This document shows, piece after piece, positions 1 through 5,985 of a DNA stretch of 11,137 nucleotides. This DNA is from Actinomycetota bacterium (lineage in GTDB: Bacteria; Actinomycetota; Actinomycetes; Streptosporangiales; Streptosporangiaceae). A model generated the notes under the pieces. It searched no databases. It worked only from the letters and a program-made list of their open reading frames with translations, and was not told the origin of the DNA. Each line of letters opens with the position of its first letter. The first letter of the stretch is position 1. Both the position numbers and the translations under genes were made by a program. The DNA is taken from positions 20,760 to 31,896 of the forward strand of contig PMST01000307.1 of NCBI GenBank assembly GCA_003168295.1. Reading direction: 5' to 3'.

Positions 1-789
1 GTGATCAAGACCTATGCGATTCAGGCGTTCTTCATACCTTCCGGGTCGATGGAAAACACCCTCGAGATCAATGACCGGGTCCTGGTTAACAAGATTGTTT
101 ATGACACCCGCAGCATTCACCGCGGCGATATCGTGGTTTTCAACGGCGATGGCTCGTGGGACCCGACCGTGCCGCTGCCGGCGAACTCGAATTTCGTCGA
201 GAAGTTCTTTAACGGTTTTGCCAGTATGTTCGGTTTCGGGCAGCCGGGCGATATCCTCATCAAACGCGTCATCGGGCTGCCCGGCGATCAGGTGGCCTGC
301 TGTGACGCCCAGGGCCGGGTCACGGTCAACGGGGTTCCGCTCAGCGAGCAGTCATACCTTTACCCCGGCGATGCCCCCTCCGAGGACAGGTTCAACATCG
401 TCGTGCCGCCGGGCCGGCTGTGGGTGATGGGAGACAACCGGAGCATTTCCGATGACTCCAGGGACCACGAAGGCGATCCAGGCGACGGCACGGTTCCGGA
501 GAACGCGGTGATCGGCCGGGCCTTCGTCATCATCTGGCCGCCAAGCCGGTGGCGGATCCTGCCCATCCCGGCCACCTTCGAGCAGTCGAAACTGAACTCC
601 TCGAGTGCCGCCGCACCGGCCGGCACCACGGACACGGCCGCCCTGCTTTCTGCGCGGCTCGAGCCGTCGAGCCCGGCCCTGCCGCTGTCCCTCGGCTTTG
701 CCGCGGCCATCCCGGTCAGCTGGCTGCAGCGCAGGGTCCGGCGACGGGCCGCCCGGCATCGCGCGACCAGGCGCGACGCACCGGATTAG
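1..789 (+). CDS. lepB: Signal peptidase I (SPase I), 5'-truncated by window edge
   Basis: Membrane-bound serine protease that removes signal peptides from exported proteins (peptidase family S26A). Residue numbers count from the first base. The conserved box around FIPSGSMENTL (11-21) carries the nucleophile Ser16. The general-base Lys88 lies in IKRVIGLPGD, and the family's GDNRSISDDSR box is at 144-154. The actinobacterial insert (about 51-82) precedes the Lys box. The first codon is GTG, but homologues read Val-Ile-Lys-Thr here at the end of their N-terminal membrane anchor. Base 1 is therefore probably an internal Val, with the cytoplasmic segment and anchor upstream of the window. A hydrophobic stretch near 226-242 followed by a very basic tail may be a second C-terminal anchor, as in some Streptomyces Sip proteins. 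Next gene rnhB starts 137 nt later. Function is secure; the start is not in the window. Confidence 0.95.
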   Translation: MIKTYAIQAFFIPSGSMENTLEINDRVLVNKIVYDTRSIHRGDIVVFNGDGSWDPTVPLPANSNFVEKFFNGFASMFGFGQPGDILIKRVIGLPGDQVACCDAQGRVTVNGVPLSEQSYLYPGDAPSEDRFNIVVPPGRLWVMGDNRSISDDSRDHEGDPGDGTVPENAVIGRAFVIIWPPSRWRILPIPATFEQSKLNSSSAAAPAGTTDTAALLSARLEPSSPALPLSLGFAAAIPVSWLQRRVRRRAARHRATRRDAPD

Positions 790-926
790 CGTGCCTGCGC
801 GCGAGGCCGCCGGCGCATCAACCTCACGCCGAACTCACCTGTCCGCCAGCGTCCGGCCAGGCGGGACCGGCGGCCGGCCGGCCTTAGCCCCGGCACGGCG
901 CGAACTGGCGTACCCTGCGGAGTGTC

Positions 927-1892
927 ATGACCCGCGATTGTGATGCGCCGGCGGCCAGCGGCCCAGCCCCTTCGACCCCTTCGGCCCCTCCAGCCCCCCC
1001 GCCCCCCCCAGCCCCTTCGGCCCTCCCGGCTCCTTCGGTCCTTTCCCATCCTTCGGCCCCCGCCGTCCAGGTCGCTCCGGCCGGCCAGCTTTATCCGAGG
1101 TACCCGGGGTACACGCCCAGGCGAGACGGGGGCCTAGCGGCGTACGAGACCGTGCTGGCCCGGGCCGGGTTCACTCCCGTAGCCGGAATCGACGAGGCGG
1201 GCCGGGGGGCGTGCGCCGGGCCGCTGGTGGTTGCGGCCGTGGTCCTCGAACCCGCCAGCATCCGGCAGATGCCCGGCCTGGCCGACTCCAAGCTGCTGTC
1301 TCCCCAGGCCAGGGAGGATGCGTACGCCGAGGTCCTGCGCCGGGCCCTGGACTGGCACGTGGTCGTCATCGGTTCGGACCAGATCGACGCGACGGGATTG
1401 CACGTCTGCAACGTCTCGGGCATGCGGCGCGCGTTCGCGGGCCTGCGCACCAAACCGGGTTACGTGCTCACCGATGGCTTCCCCGTCCGCGGCCTGGGGG
1501 CCCCCGCGCTGGCGGTCTGGAAAGGCGACCGGGTCACCGCGTCGGTGGCCGCGGCCTCGGTCCTGGCCAAGGTCAGCCGGGATCGGATGATGCGGGACCT
1601 GCACGAACGTTATCCCCAGTATGGCTTCGACCGGCACAAGGGATATGTGACCGATGAACATGTGCACGCCCTGGAGCAGCACGGGCCCTGCCCGGTGCAC
1701 CGGTACTCGTTCGTGAACGTGGTCGCGGCGGCAGGCCCGTCAGACCGCGCGGCGGTGAGCACGGTTGCGGCGCAGGAGACCGGCGGGGCCGAGGCCGAGG
1801 CCGGTTCCGTCGAGGCTATTGAGGCGCTGGTGGCCTCGAGGCTGAGCCCGGCGGGTGTGCCGGGGCAGAACGAGAGGAGAATGGACCCATGA
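927..1892 (+). CDS. rnhB: Ribonuclease HII with Pro/Ala-rich N-terminal extension
   Basis: Cytoplasmic endonuclease that cuts the RNA strand of RNA-DNA hybrids and removes single ribonucleotides from DNA. The metal-binding carboxylates are visible: Asp89 and Glu90 in GIDEAGRG, Asp183 in LTDGF, and Asp219 in AKVSRDR. The catalytic core spans about 84-268, ending near HGPCPVHRYSF. Two parts are unusual. The first ~55 residues are almost only Pro, Ala and Ser, encoded by C-homopolymers, and the last ~50 residues are an Ala/Glu-rich tail. ATG 927 is chosen because it is the only in-frame ATG before the conserved region and has CGGAG at 918-922, at a rather short spacing. The next in-frame alternative, GTG 1152, would leave only about seven residues before the catalytic motif. 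The stop overlaps the DUF2469 start by 4 nt, so translation is probably coupled. Family is certain; the exact start is moderately sure. Confidence 0.93.
   Translation: MTRDCDAPAASGPAPSTPSAPPAPPPPPAPSALPAPSVLSHPSAPAVQVAPAGQLYPRYPGYTPRRDGGLAAYETVLARAGFTPVAGIDEAGRGACAGPLVVAAVVLEPASIRQMPGLADSKLLSPQAREDAYAEVLRRALDWHVVVIGSDQIDATGLHVCNVSGMRRAFAGLRTKPGYVLTDGFPVRGLGAPALAVWKGDRVTASVAAASVLAKVSRDRMMRDLHERYPQYGFDRHKGYVTDEHVHALEQHGPCPVHRYSFVNVVAAAGPSDRAAVSTVAAQETGGAEAEAGSVEAIEALVASRLSPAGVPGQNERRMDP
967..1015 (-). repeat. C-rich low-complexity tract; G-quadruplex motif on the minus strand
   Basis: The plus strand carries six runs of four or more C: 967-970, 976-979, 985-988, 994-1000 (C7), 1002-1009 (C8) and 1012-1015, separated by 5, 5, 5, 1 and 2 nt. 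Read on the minus (template) strand this is a textbook G-quadruplex pattern (G-runs of at least 4, loops of at most 5). It lies 40-89 nt inside rnhB and encodes its Pro/Ala/Ser extension. The C7-G-C8 stretch would also be prone to replication slippage, which would frameshift RNase HII. Confidence 0.7.
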
Positions 1893-2218
1893 GTGCGGAG
1901 GACCTTGAGAAATACGAGGCGGAGATGGAGCTTCAGCTCTATCGCGAGTACCGCGACGTCGTCGGGTTGTTCACGCACGTGGTCGAGACCGAGCGCCGGT
2001 TCTATCTCACCAATGACGTGGAGCTGAACGTCAGGTCAAGTGATAACGGTGAGGTCTTCTTCGAGGTTACGATGCGGGATGCTTGGGTGTGGGACATGTA
2101 CCGCCCCGCTAGGTTCGTGAAGAAGGTTCGCGTAGTCACATTTAAAGACGTCAACATCGAGGAACTGGCCAAGCCTGACCTGGAAGTTCCCGAGGACAAG
2201 CCGGACTTCCCGGCCTAG
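1889..2218 (+). CDS. DUF2469 family protein (conserved actinobacterial, Rv2901c-like)
   Basis: Small acidic cytoplasmic protein of 109 residues, close to the family's usual ~100. It belongs to the actinobacteria-restricted DUF2469 family, whose biochemical role I do not know. Recognised by the characteristic start MSAEDLEKYEAEMELQLYRE, the central FYLTNDVELNVR, and the aromatic segment WVWDMYRPARFVKKVRVVTF (near 69-88). The start ATG overlaps the rnhB stop by 4 nt and has a strong GAGAGGAGA Shine-Dalgarno at 1872-1880. Neighbourhood (lepB, rnhB before; yraN, comM further on) is the family's standard context. The C-terminus EDKPDFPA is unusual: it is the first of three 24-bp tandem units, and the TAG stop sits at the end of that unit, so the downstream units stay in frame as DKPGFPAQ and DKPGFPA before a TAA. 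Family call is very sure. Confidence 0.95.
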   Translation: MSAEDLEKYEAEMELQLYREYRDVVGLFTHVVETERRFYLTNDVELNVRSSDNGEVFFEVTMRDAWVWDMYRPARFVKKVRVVTFKDVNIEELAKPDLEVPEDKPDFPA

Positions 2219-2266
2219 GACAAGCCGGGCTTTCCGGCGCAGGACAAGCCGGGCTTCCCGGCATAA
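2195..2266 (+). repeat. Three 24-bp tandem repeats spanning the DUF2469 stop codon
   Basis: Units are 2195-2218, 2219-2242 and 2243-2266, each starting GACAAGCCGG. They differ at few positions: GAC/GGC in codon 4, TTC/TTT in codon 5, and the final bases. Unit 1 ends in TAG (the stop of DUF2469), unit 2 in CAG and unit 3 in TAA. The period of 24 is a multiple of three, so all units read DKP(D/G)FPA in the DUF2469 frame. The simplest history is duplication of the 3' end of the gene, followed by a stop change in unit 1. Confidence 0.9.
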
Positions 2267-2273
2267 CTTCCGC

Positions 2274-2280
2274 GGAGGGG
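2274..2280 (+). promoter_or_regulatory. Strong ribosome binding site of the beta-PGM-type gene
   Basis: GGAGGGG lies just before ATG 2284; the core GGAGG (2274-2278) is 5 nt from the ATG and fixes this start. It follows the tandem repeats within the 65-nt gap after DUF2469. I see no clear promoter hexamers in that gap, so the gene is probably co-transcribed with the upstream cluster. Confidence 0.7.
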
Positions 2281-2283
2281 TAA

Positions 2284-3036
2284 ATGCTGGGGCTTCCTGA
2301 CGGGGTAGCGGCCTGCCTGTTCGACATGGACGGCGTGGTCACCCAGACCGCGGTGGTGCACGCGGCGGCGTGGAAGGAAATGTTCGACGAGTTCCTCCGT
2401 ACCCGCGCCAAGCAGACCGGAACCGAGTTCGTCCCGTTCGACTCCCATGAGTACGACGAATACGTCGACGGCAAGCCGAGGCTGGACGGTACCAGGTCGT
2501 TCCTGGAGTCCCGCGACATCGGTCTGCCGGAGGGATCGCCGGATGACACGCCGGGCACGCCGACCCTGTACGGGCTGAGCAACCGCAAGAACGATCTGGT
2601 CCTCGCTAAGATTGCCTCGGGCGGCGTCAAGGTGTACGACGGCACGATCCGCTACATCCATGCGGTCAGGGACAAAGGAATCCGTACCGCGATCGTCTCG
2701 GCCAGCGCGAATACCGTGCAGGTGCTGAAGGTCGCCGGTATCGCGGACCTGTTCGACGTCCGGGTGGACGGGGTGATCGCCAAGGAACGCGGCCTGCGCG
2801 GAAAGCCGGCGCCGGACACCTTCCTCGCCGCGGCAGAAGAACTCCACGTGCCGGCCAACCGCGCGGTCGTTTTCGAGGACGCCCAGTCTGGCGTGGCCGC
2901 GGGGCACGCAGGTCACTTCGCCCTCGTGGTCGGCGTCGACCGGGTCGGCCAGGCGGAGCAGCTCAAGCAGCACGGGGCGGACATCGTAGTGAAAGACGTC
3001 GCCGAGCTCCTGGACAAAGACAAGGACGCCCGATGA
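2284..3036 (+). CDS. Beta-phosphoglucomutase family HAD enzyme
   Basis: HAD-superfamily enzyme predicted to convert beta-glucose-1-phosphate to glucose-6-phosphate in the cytoplasm. Motif I FDMDGVV gives the nucleophile Asp14 and acid/base Asp16. His26 sits where known beta-PGMs have their cap-closing His. The helical cap is about 20-115. Motif II is IVSASAN (Ser139/Ser141), motif III Lys174 in GKPAPD, and motif IV Glu198-Asp199 in FEDAQSG. At 250 aa it matches actinobacterial members such as Rv3400. Start ATG 2284 is set by the GGAGG site. Its stop overlaps the GH65 start by 4 nt (ATGA); this pairing with a GH65 phosphorylase supports a mutase over a plain phosphatase, because inverting GH65 enzymes release beta-glucose-1-phosphate. 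No substrate test is possible from sequence, so mutase activity is inferred. Confidence 0.9.
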   Translation: MLGLPDGVAACLFDMDGVVTQTAVVHAAAWKEMFDEFLRTRAKQTGTEFVPFDSHEYDEYVDGKPRLDGTRSFLESRDIGLPEGSPDDTPGTPTLYGLSNRKNDLVLAKIASGGVKVYDGTIRYIHAVRDKGIRTAIVSASANTVQVLKVAGIADLFDVRVDGVIAKERGLRGKPAPDTFLAAAEELHVPANRAVVFEDAQSGVAAGHAGHFALVVGVDRVGQAEQLKQHGADIVVKDVAELLDKDKDAR

Positions 3037-5390
3037 TCAAGCAGTCCGCGTACGGGACCGAGCCCTGGCGGCTCGTCGAGCAGCGACTCGACCTGGGTGT
3101 CCTGGCCCAGAGCGAATCGATCTTCGCCCTGTCGAACGGGCATATCGGCCTGCGCGGCAACCTCGACGAAGGCGACCCGCACGGGCTGCCGGGCAGCTAC
3201 CTGAACTCGGTCTACGAGGTGCGCCCGCTGCCGTACGCGGAGGCCGGCTACGGCTTTCCCGACGACGGGCAGACGGTCATCAACGTCACCAACGGCAAGA
3301 TCATCCGCCTGCTGGTCGACGACGAGCCGTTCGACATCAGGTATGGCACGCTGCACTCACACGAACGCATCCTGGACTTGCGGGCCGGCACGCTGACGCG
3401 CCAGGTCGAATGGTCCTCCCCGGCGGGAGCCAGGATCAAGGTGACGTCGGTCCGGATGGTGTCGCTGACCCAGCGCGCGATCGCCGCGATCAGCTACACG
3501 GTGGAACCGGTCGACAACAAACTGCGGCTCGTGCTGCAGTCCGAGCTCGTCGCCAACGAGGAGCTGCCGCAGGCCGGCAAGGATCCCCGCCTGTCGGCCA
3601 TCTTGCAGTCTCCGCTGGTCAGCGAGGAGCACGAATCGTCCGACAGGACTCCGCCCCGGGCGCTGCTGGTGCACAAGACGCGCGTCAGCGGGCTGCGGAT
3701 CGCGGCCGGGATGTCGCATGAGATAACCGGGCCGGCCAAGATGGCCACCCGCAACGAGTCCTACCCCGACCTGGGCCGGACCACGGTCGCGACCCAGGTG
3801 GCGCCCGGTGAGCAGCTGCACATCGTGAAGTACATCGGCTACGGCTGGTCGAGCGGGCGGTCCCGGCCCGCCCTCATCGATCAGGTGGTCGGCGCGCTCG
3901 CCGCCGCGCACCTGACCACCTGGGATGGCCTGCTGGCCGAGCAGCAGCAGTACCTGGACGAGTTCTGGGAAGGCGCCGACGTCGAGGTGGACGGCGACGC
4001 CGAGATCCAGCAGGCGGTGCGCTTCGGGCTGTTCCACATCCTGCAGGCCGGGGCGCGGGCCGAGTTCCGCCCGATCGCGGCCAAGGGCCTGACCGGGACC
4101 GGCTACGACGGGCACACGTTCTGGGACACCGAGAGCTTTGTGCTGCCGGTGCTCATGTACACCCATCCGTCCGCCGCAGCCGACGCGCTGCGCTGGCGGC
4201 ACTCGGTGCTGGATGACGCCAGGCAGCACGCTACCGATCTCAACCTGTCCGGGGCGGCGTTCCCGTGGCGGACGATCCGCGGCCAGGAATGCTCGGGCTA
4301 CTGGCCCGCCGGGACGGCCGCGTTCCACATCAACGCCGACATCGCCGACGCCGTCATCCGCTACCTGGACGCCACACAAGACACCAAGTTCGAGACCGAA
4401 GTCGGCCTGGAGTTGCTGGTCGAGACCGCGCGGCTGTGGCGTTCGCTGGGCCAGCACGACGCTATGGGCCGGTTCAGGATCGAGGGCGTGACCGGGCCGG
4501 ATGAGTACAGCGCGGTCAAGGACAACAACATTTACACCAACCTGATGGCGCAGCGGAACCTGGCCTGCGCCGCGGATCTGGCGCTCCGGATGCCCGCCGA
4601 TGCGGACAGGCTCGGCGTGACGACGGAAGAGGCCGCGGCCTGGCGGGACGCGGCGGCCGCGATGTATATCCCGTTCGACGAGCGCCTCGGCGTTCACCCG
4701 CAGCACGAAGGGTTCACCGACTACGCCAGGTGGGACTTCAAGAACACCCCAGAGGACCACTATCCGCTGCTGCTGCACTACCCGTACTTCCAGCTCTACC
4801 GCAAGCAGGTGGTCAAGCAGGCGGACCTGGTGCTGGCCATGTACATGCGATCAGAGGCCTTCACCGCCGAAGAGAAGGCCAGGAATTTCGCCTACTACGA
4901 GCCGCTCACGGTCCGGGATTCCTCGCTGTCGGCCTGCACTCAGTCCGTGGTCGCCGCCGAGGTCGGCCAGCTCGACCTGGCGCACGATTACCTGGCCGAG
5001 GCTGCGCTCATGGACCTGCGGGACGTCGAGCACAACACCGCGGACGGCGTGCACATGGCGTCCCTAGCCGGGGCGTGGATGGCGCTGGTCGCGGGCTTCG
5101 GCGGGATGCGCGCAGGAAGCGGCACCCTCAGCTTTAACCCCCACCTCCCGGGCGGGCTGACGGAGCTGAAGTTCCGGCTGCGCTACCGGGGCCGGAAGCT
5201 GAAGGTCACGATCGGCGCCGACCGAGCCAAGTACGAGCTGATCGACGGTGAGCCGCTGGCGCTGGTCCACCACGGCAAGGAGTTCAAGCTCGGCAAGAGG
5301 GCGGCCTCGCACGACATCCCGCCGGTAAAGGCCGGGACCCCCCCGGAGCAGCCCCCGGGCCGTACCCCGTACGGCCGGGCCAGCTACTGA
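3033..5390 (+). CDS. Glycoside hydrolase family 65 disaccharide phosphorylase (trehalose/maltose/kojibiose type)
   Basis: Predicted to cleave an alpha-glucosyl disaccharide with inorganic phosphate, inverting the anomeric centre to give beta-glucose-1-phosphate and glucose. Length 785 is typical and almost equal to Rv3401. The N-terminal beta-sandwich (about 10-275) starts with the family signature SIFALSNGHIGLRGN (29-43). The (alpha/alpha)6 barrel (about 320-690) contains HTFWDTESFVLP (361-372), the general acid Glu491 in VTGPDEYSAVKDNN, VVKQADLVLAMY (593-604) and RDSSLSACTQS (628-638), the last two corresponding to phosphate-site regions in studied phosphorylases. A small C-terminal sheet and a Pro-rich tail follow. 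The start overlaps the HAD stop; AAGGA at 3022-3026 is its ribosome site. Substrate cannot be decided from sequence; trehalose or maltose are the likeliest. A hydrolase is less likely, given the adjacent mutase and the conserved phosphate-site segments. Confidence 0.92.
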   Translation: MIKQSAYGTEPWRLVEQRLDLGVLAQSESIFALSNGHIGLRGNLDEGDPHGLPGSYLNSVYEVRPLPYAEAGYGFPDDGQTVINVTNGKIIRLLVDDEPFDIRYGTLHSHERILDLRAGTLTRQVEWSSPAGARIKVTSVRMVSLTQRAIAAISYTVEPVDNKLRLVLQSELVANEELPQAGKDPRLSAILQSPLVSEEHESSDRTPPRALLVHKTRVSGLRIAAGMSHEITGPAKMATRNESYPDLGRTTVATQVAPGEQLHIVKYIGYGWSSGRSRPALIDQVVGALAAAHLTTWDGLLAEQQQYLDEFWEGADVEVDGDAEIQQAVRFGLFHILQAGARAEFRPIAAKGLTGTGYDGHTFWDTESFVLPVLMYTHPSAAADALRWRHSVLDDARQHATDLNLSGAAFPWRTIRGQECSGYWPAGTAAFHINADIADAVIRYLDATQDTKFETEVGLELLVETARLWRSLGQHDAMGRFRIEGVTGPDEYSAVKDNNIYTNLMAQRNLACAADLALRMPADADRLGVTTEEAAAWRDAAAAMYIPFDERLGVHPQHEGFTDYARWDFKNTPEDHYPLLLHYPYFQLYRKQVVKQADLVLAMYMRSEAFTAEEKARNFAYYEPLTVRDSSLSACTQSVVAAEVGQLDLAHDYLAEAALMDLRDVEHNTADGVHMASLAGAWMALVAGFGGMRAGSGTLSFNPHLPGGLTELKFRLRYRGRKLKVTIGADRAKYELIDGEPLALVHHGKEFKLGKRAASHDIPPVKAGTPPEQPPGRTPYGRASY
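5358..5376 (+). terminator. Perfect 8-bp hairpin at the 3' end of the GH65 gene (possible U-less terminator)
   Basis: GGCCGTAC at 5358-5365 and its exact complement GTACGGCC at 5369-5376 flank a 3-nt loop. It ends 11 nt before the stop codon is reached (TGA at 5388-5390). No T-run follows, so a classical intrinsic terminator is not supported; actinobacteria do use some hairpins without a U-tract. A second, weaker hairpin (ACCAC 5418-5422 with GTGGT 5432-5436) follows in the gap. Either could separate the sugar module from yraN. Confidence 0.3.
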
Positions 5391-5626
5391 CCGTCCCCAC
5401 CGGCTAATCGCCCTCTTACCACCGAACGGGCGTGGTGATTCCCCCAGCTCCACTTCCTCCGTTCCGTGGCCGTGGCGCCCCCTGGAGGATTGAATCATCA
5501 GGCACTGACATTCTCTGTCCGGTTCCGCACTGAACGTCACGTCCGTCCCAGCCTCTCGACAGCGCTAGCCCAGGCCCGGCGGGCCGTCCCCCGGTTCGGC
5601 GATCGTCGAAGCCGGAGGTGATGGCG
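5391..5626. other. Intergenic gap between GH65 gene and yraN, no gene seen
   Basis: This 236-nt stretch is the longest non-coding gap in the window. Reading frames across it are short and their codon use is unlike the neighbours. It contains the weak 5418-5436 hairpin, a 13-nt palindrome-like GGCCCGGCGGGCC in the second half, and at its end the yraN ribosome site. A TTGAAT at 5490-5495 might be a -35 box, but I find no good -10 partner. By position it should hold the promoter of the yraN-comM-dprA unit. Confidence 0.5.
5614..5618 (+). promoter_or_regulatory. Ribosome binding site deciding the yraN start
   Basis: GGAGG precedes three in-frame start candidates: GTG 5618 (overlapping the site itself), ATG 5621 (2 nt away) and ATG 5627 (8 nt away). 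Only ATG 5627 has normal spacing, and its product starts MRAKD, the usual N-terminus of actinobacterial YraN proteins. Confidence 0.75.
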
Positions 5627-5983
5627 ATGCGCGCCAAGGACATTCTGGGAAAGTCAGGTGAGCAGGCGGCTGCGGAGTACCTGGAGGCGAGCGGCCTGCG
5701 GATCCTGGATCGCAACTGGCGGTGCGCCGACGGCGAGATCGACATCGTGGCGGTGGAGCGGCACGCGCTGGTGGTCTGCGAGGTGAAGTCCAGGTCCGGG
5801 ATGCGTTACGGCAGTCCGCTTGAGGCCGTGAGCCGGGCTAAGCGGGCCAGGCTGCGCCGGCTCGCGGTCCAGTGGCTGAACGCTCATGGGGTCCGGTTCG
5901 ATCAGGTCAGGATCGACGTGGTGGGCCTGGTGTACGAGGGCACCGGCGGGTTCACCATCGAGCACATTCGCGGGGTGGGCTAG
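5627..5983 (+). CDS. YraN / UPF0102 family endonuclease-like protein
   Basis: Small protein of 118 aa with a restriction-endonuclease-like fold, homologue of E. coli YraN and Rv2898c. Molecular role is not settled; the fold and its constant proximity to comM and dprA suggest nucleic-acid processing. Visible family features are GKSGEQAAAEYL near the start, the motif DRNWRCADGEIDIVA with the Asp/Glu pair, and VVCEVKSRSGMRYGSP with Glu-x-Lys. Together these match the PD-(D/E)xK layout. Start ATG 5627 is preferred over GTG 5618 or ATG 5621 on Shine-Dalgarno spacing and family N-terminus. The stop lies 2 nt before the comM GTG, so the two genes are almost certainly co-translated. Length is normal and nothing is missing. 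Confidence 0.93.
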   Translation: MRAKDILGKSGEQAAAEYLEASGLRILDRNWRCADGEIDIVAVERHALVVCEVKSRSGMRYGSPLEAVSRAKRARLRRLAVQWLNAHGVRFDQVRIDVVGLVYEGTGGFTIEHIRGVG

Positions 5984-5985
5984 CC

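Noticed and set aside
1..3. GTG at base 1 as the true start of lepB
   Set aside because: Homologues have a membrane anchor before this point and Val-Ile-Lys-Thr within it; the gene is better seen as cut by the window edge.
884..916. Promoter for rnhB (TTAGCC and TACCCT)
   Set aside because: The spacing is 21 nt and the hexamers are poor, so it is not supported.
2195..2266. CRISPR-like array or attachment site for the three 24-bp repeats
   Set aside because: Units are directly adjacent with no spacers and keep the reading frame; there is no integrase next to them.
3357..4778. Long minus-strand open frame (473 aa) opposite the GH65 gene
   Set aside because: Antisense shadow of a GC-rich gene; the product is Arg/Gly/Pro-rich with no recognisable motif, while the plus strand encodes a full GH65 protein.
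5872..5985. N-terminal extension of ComM from ATG 5872
   Set aside because: It overlaps yraN in another frame and encodes Arg/Gly-rich residues not found in the family; GTG 5986 gives the conserved N-terminus.
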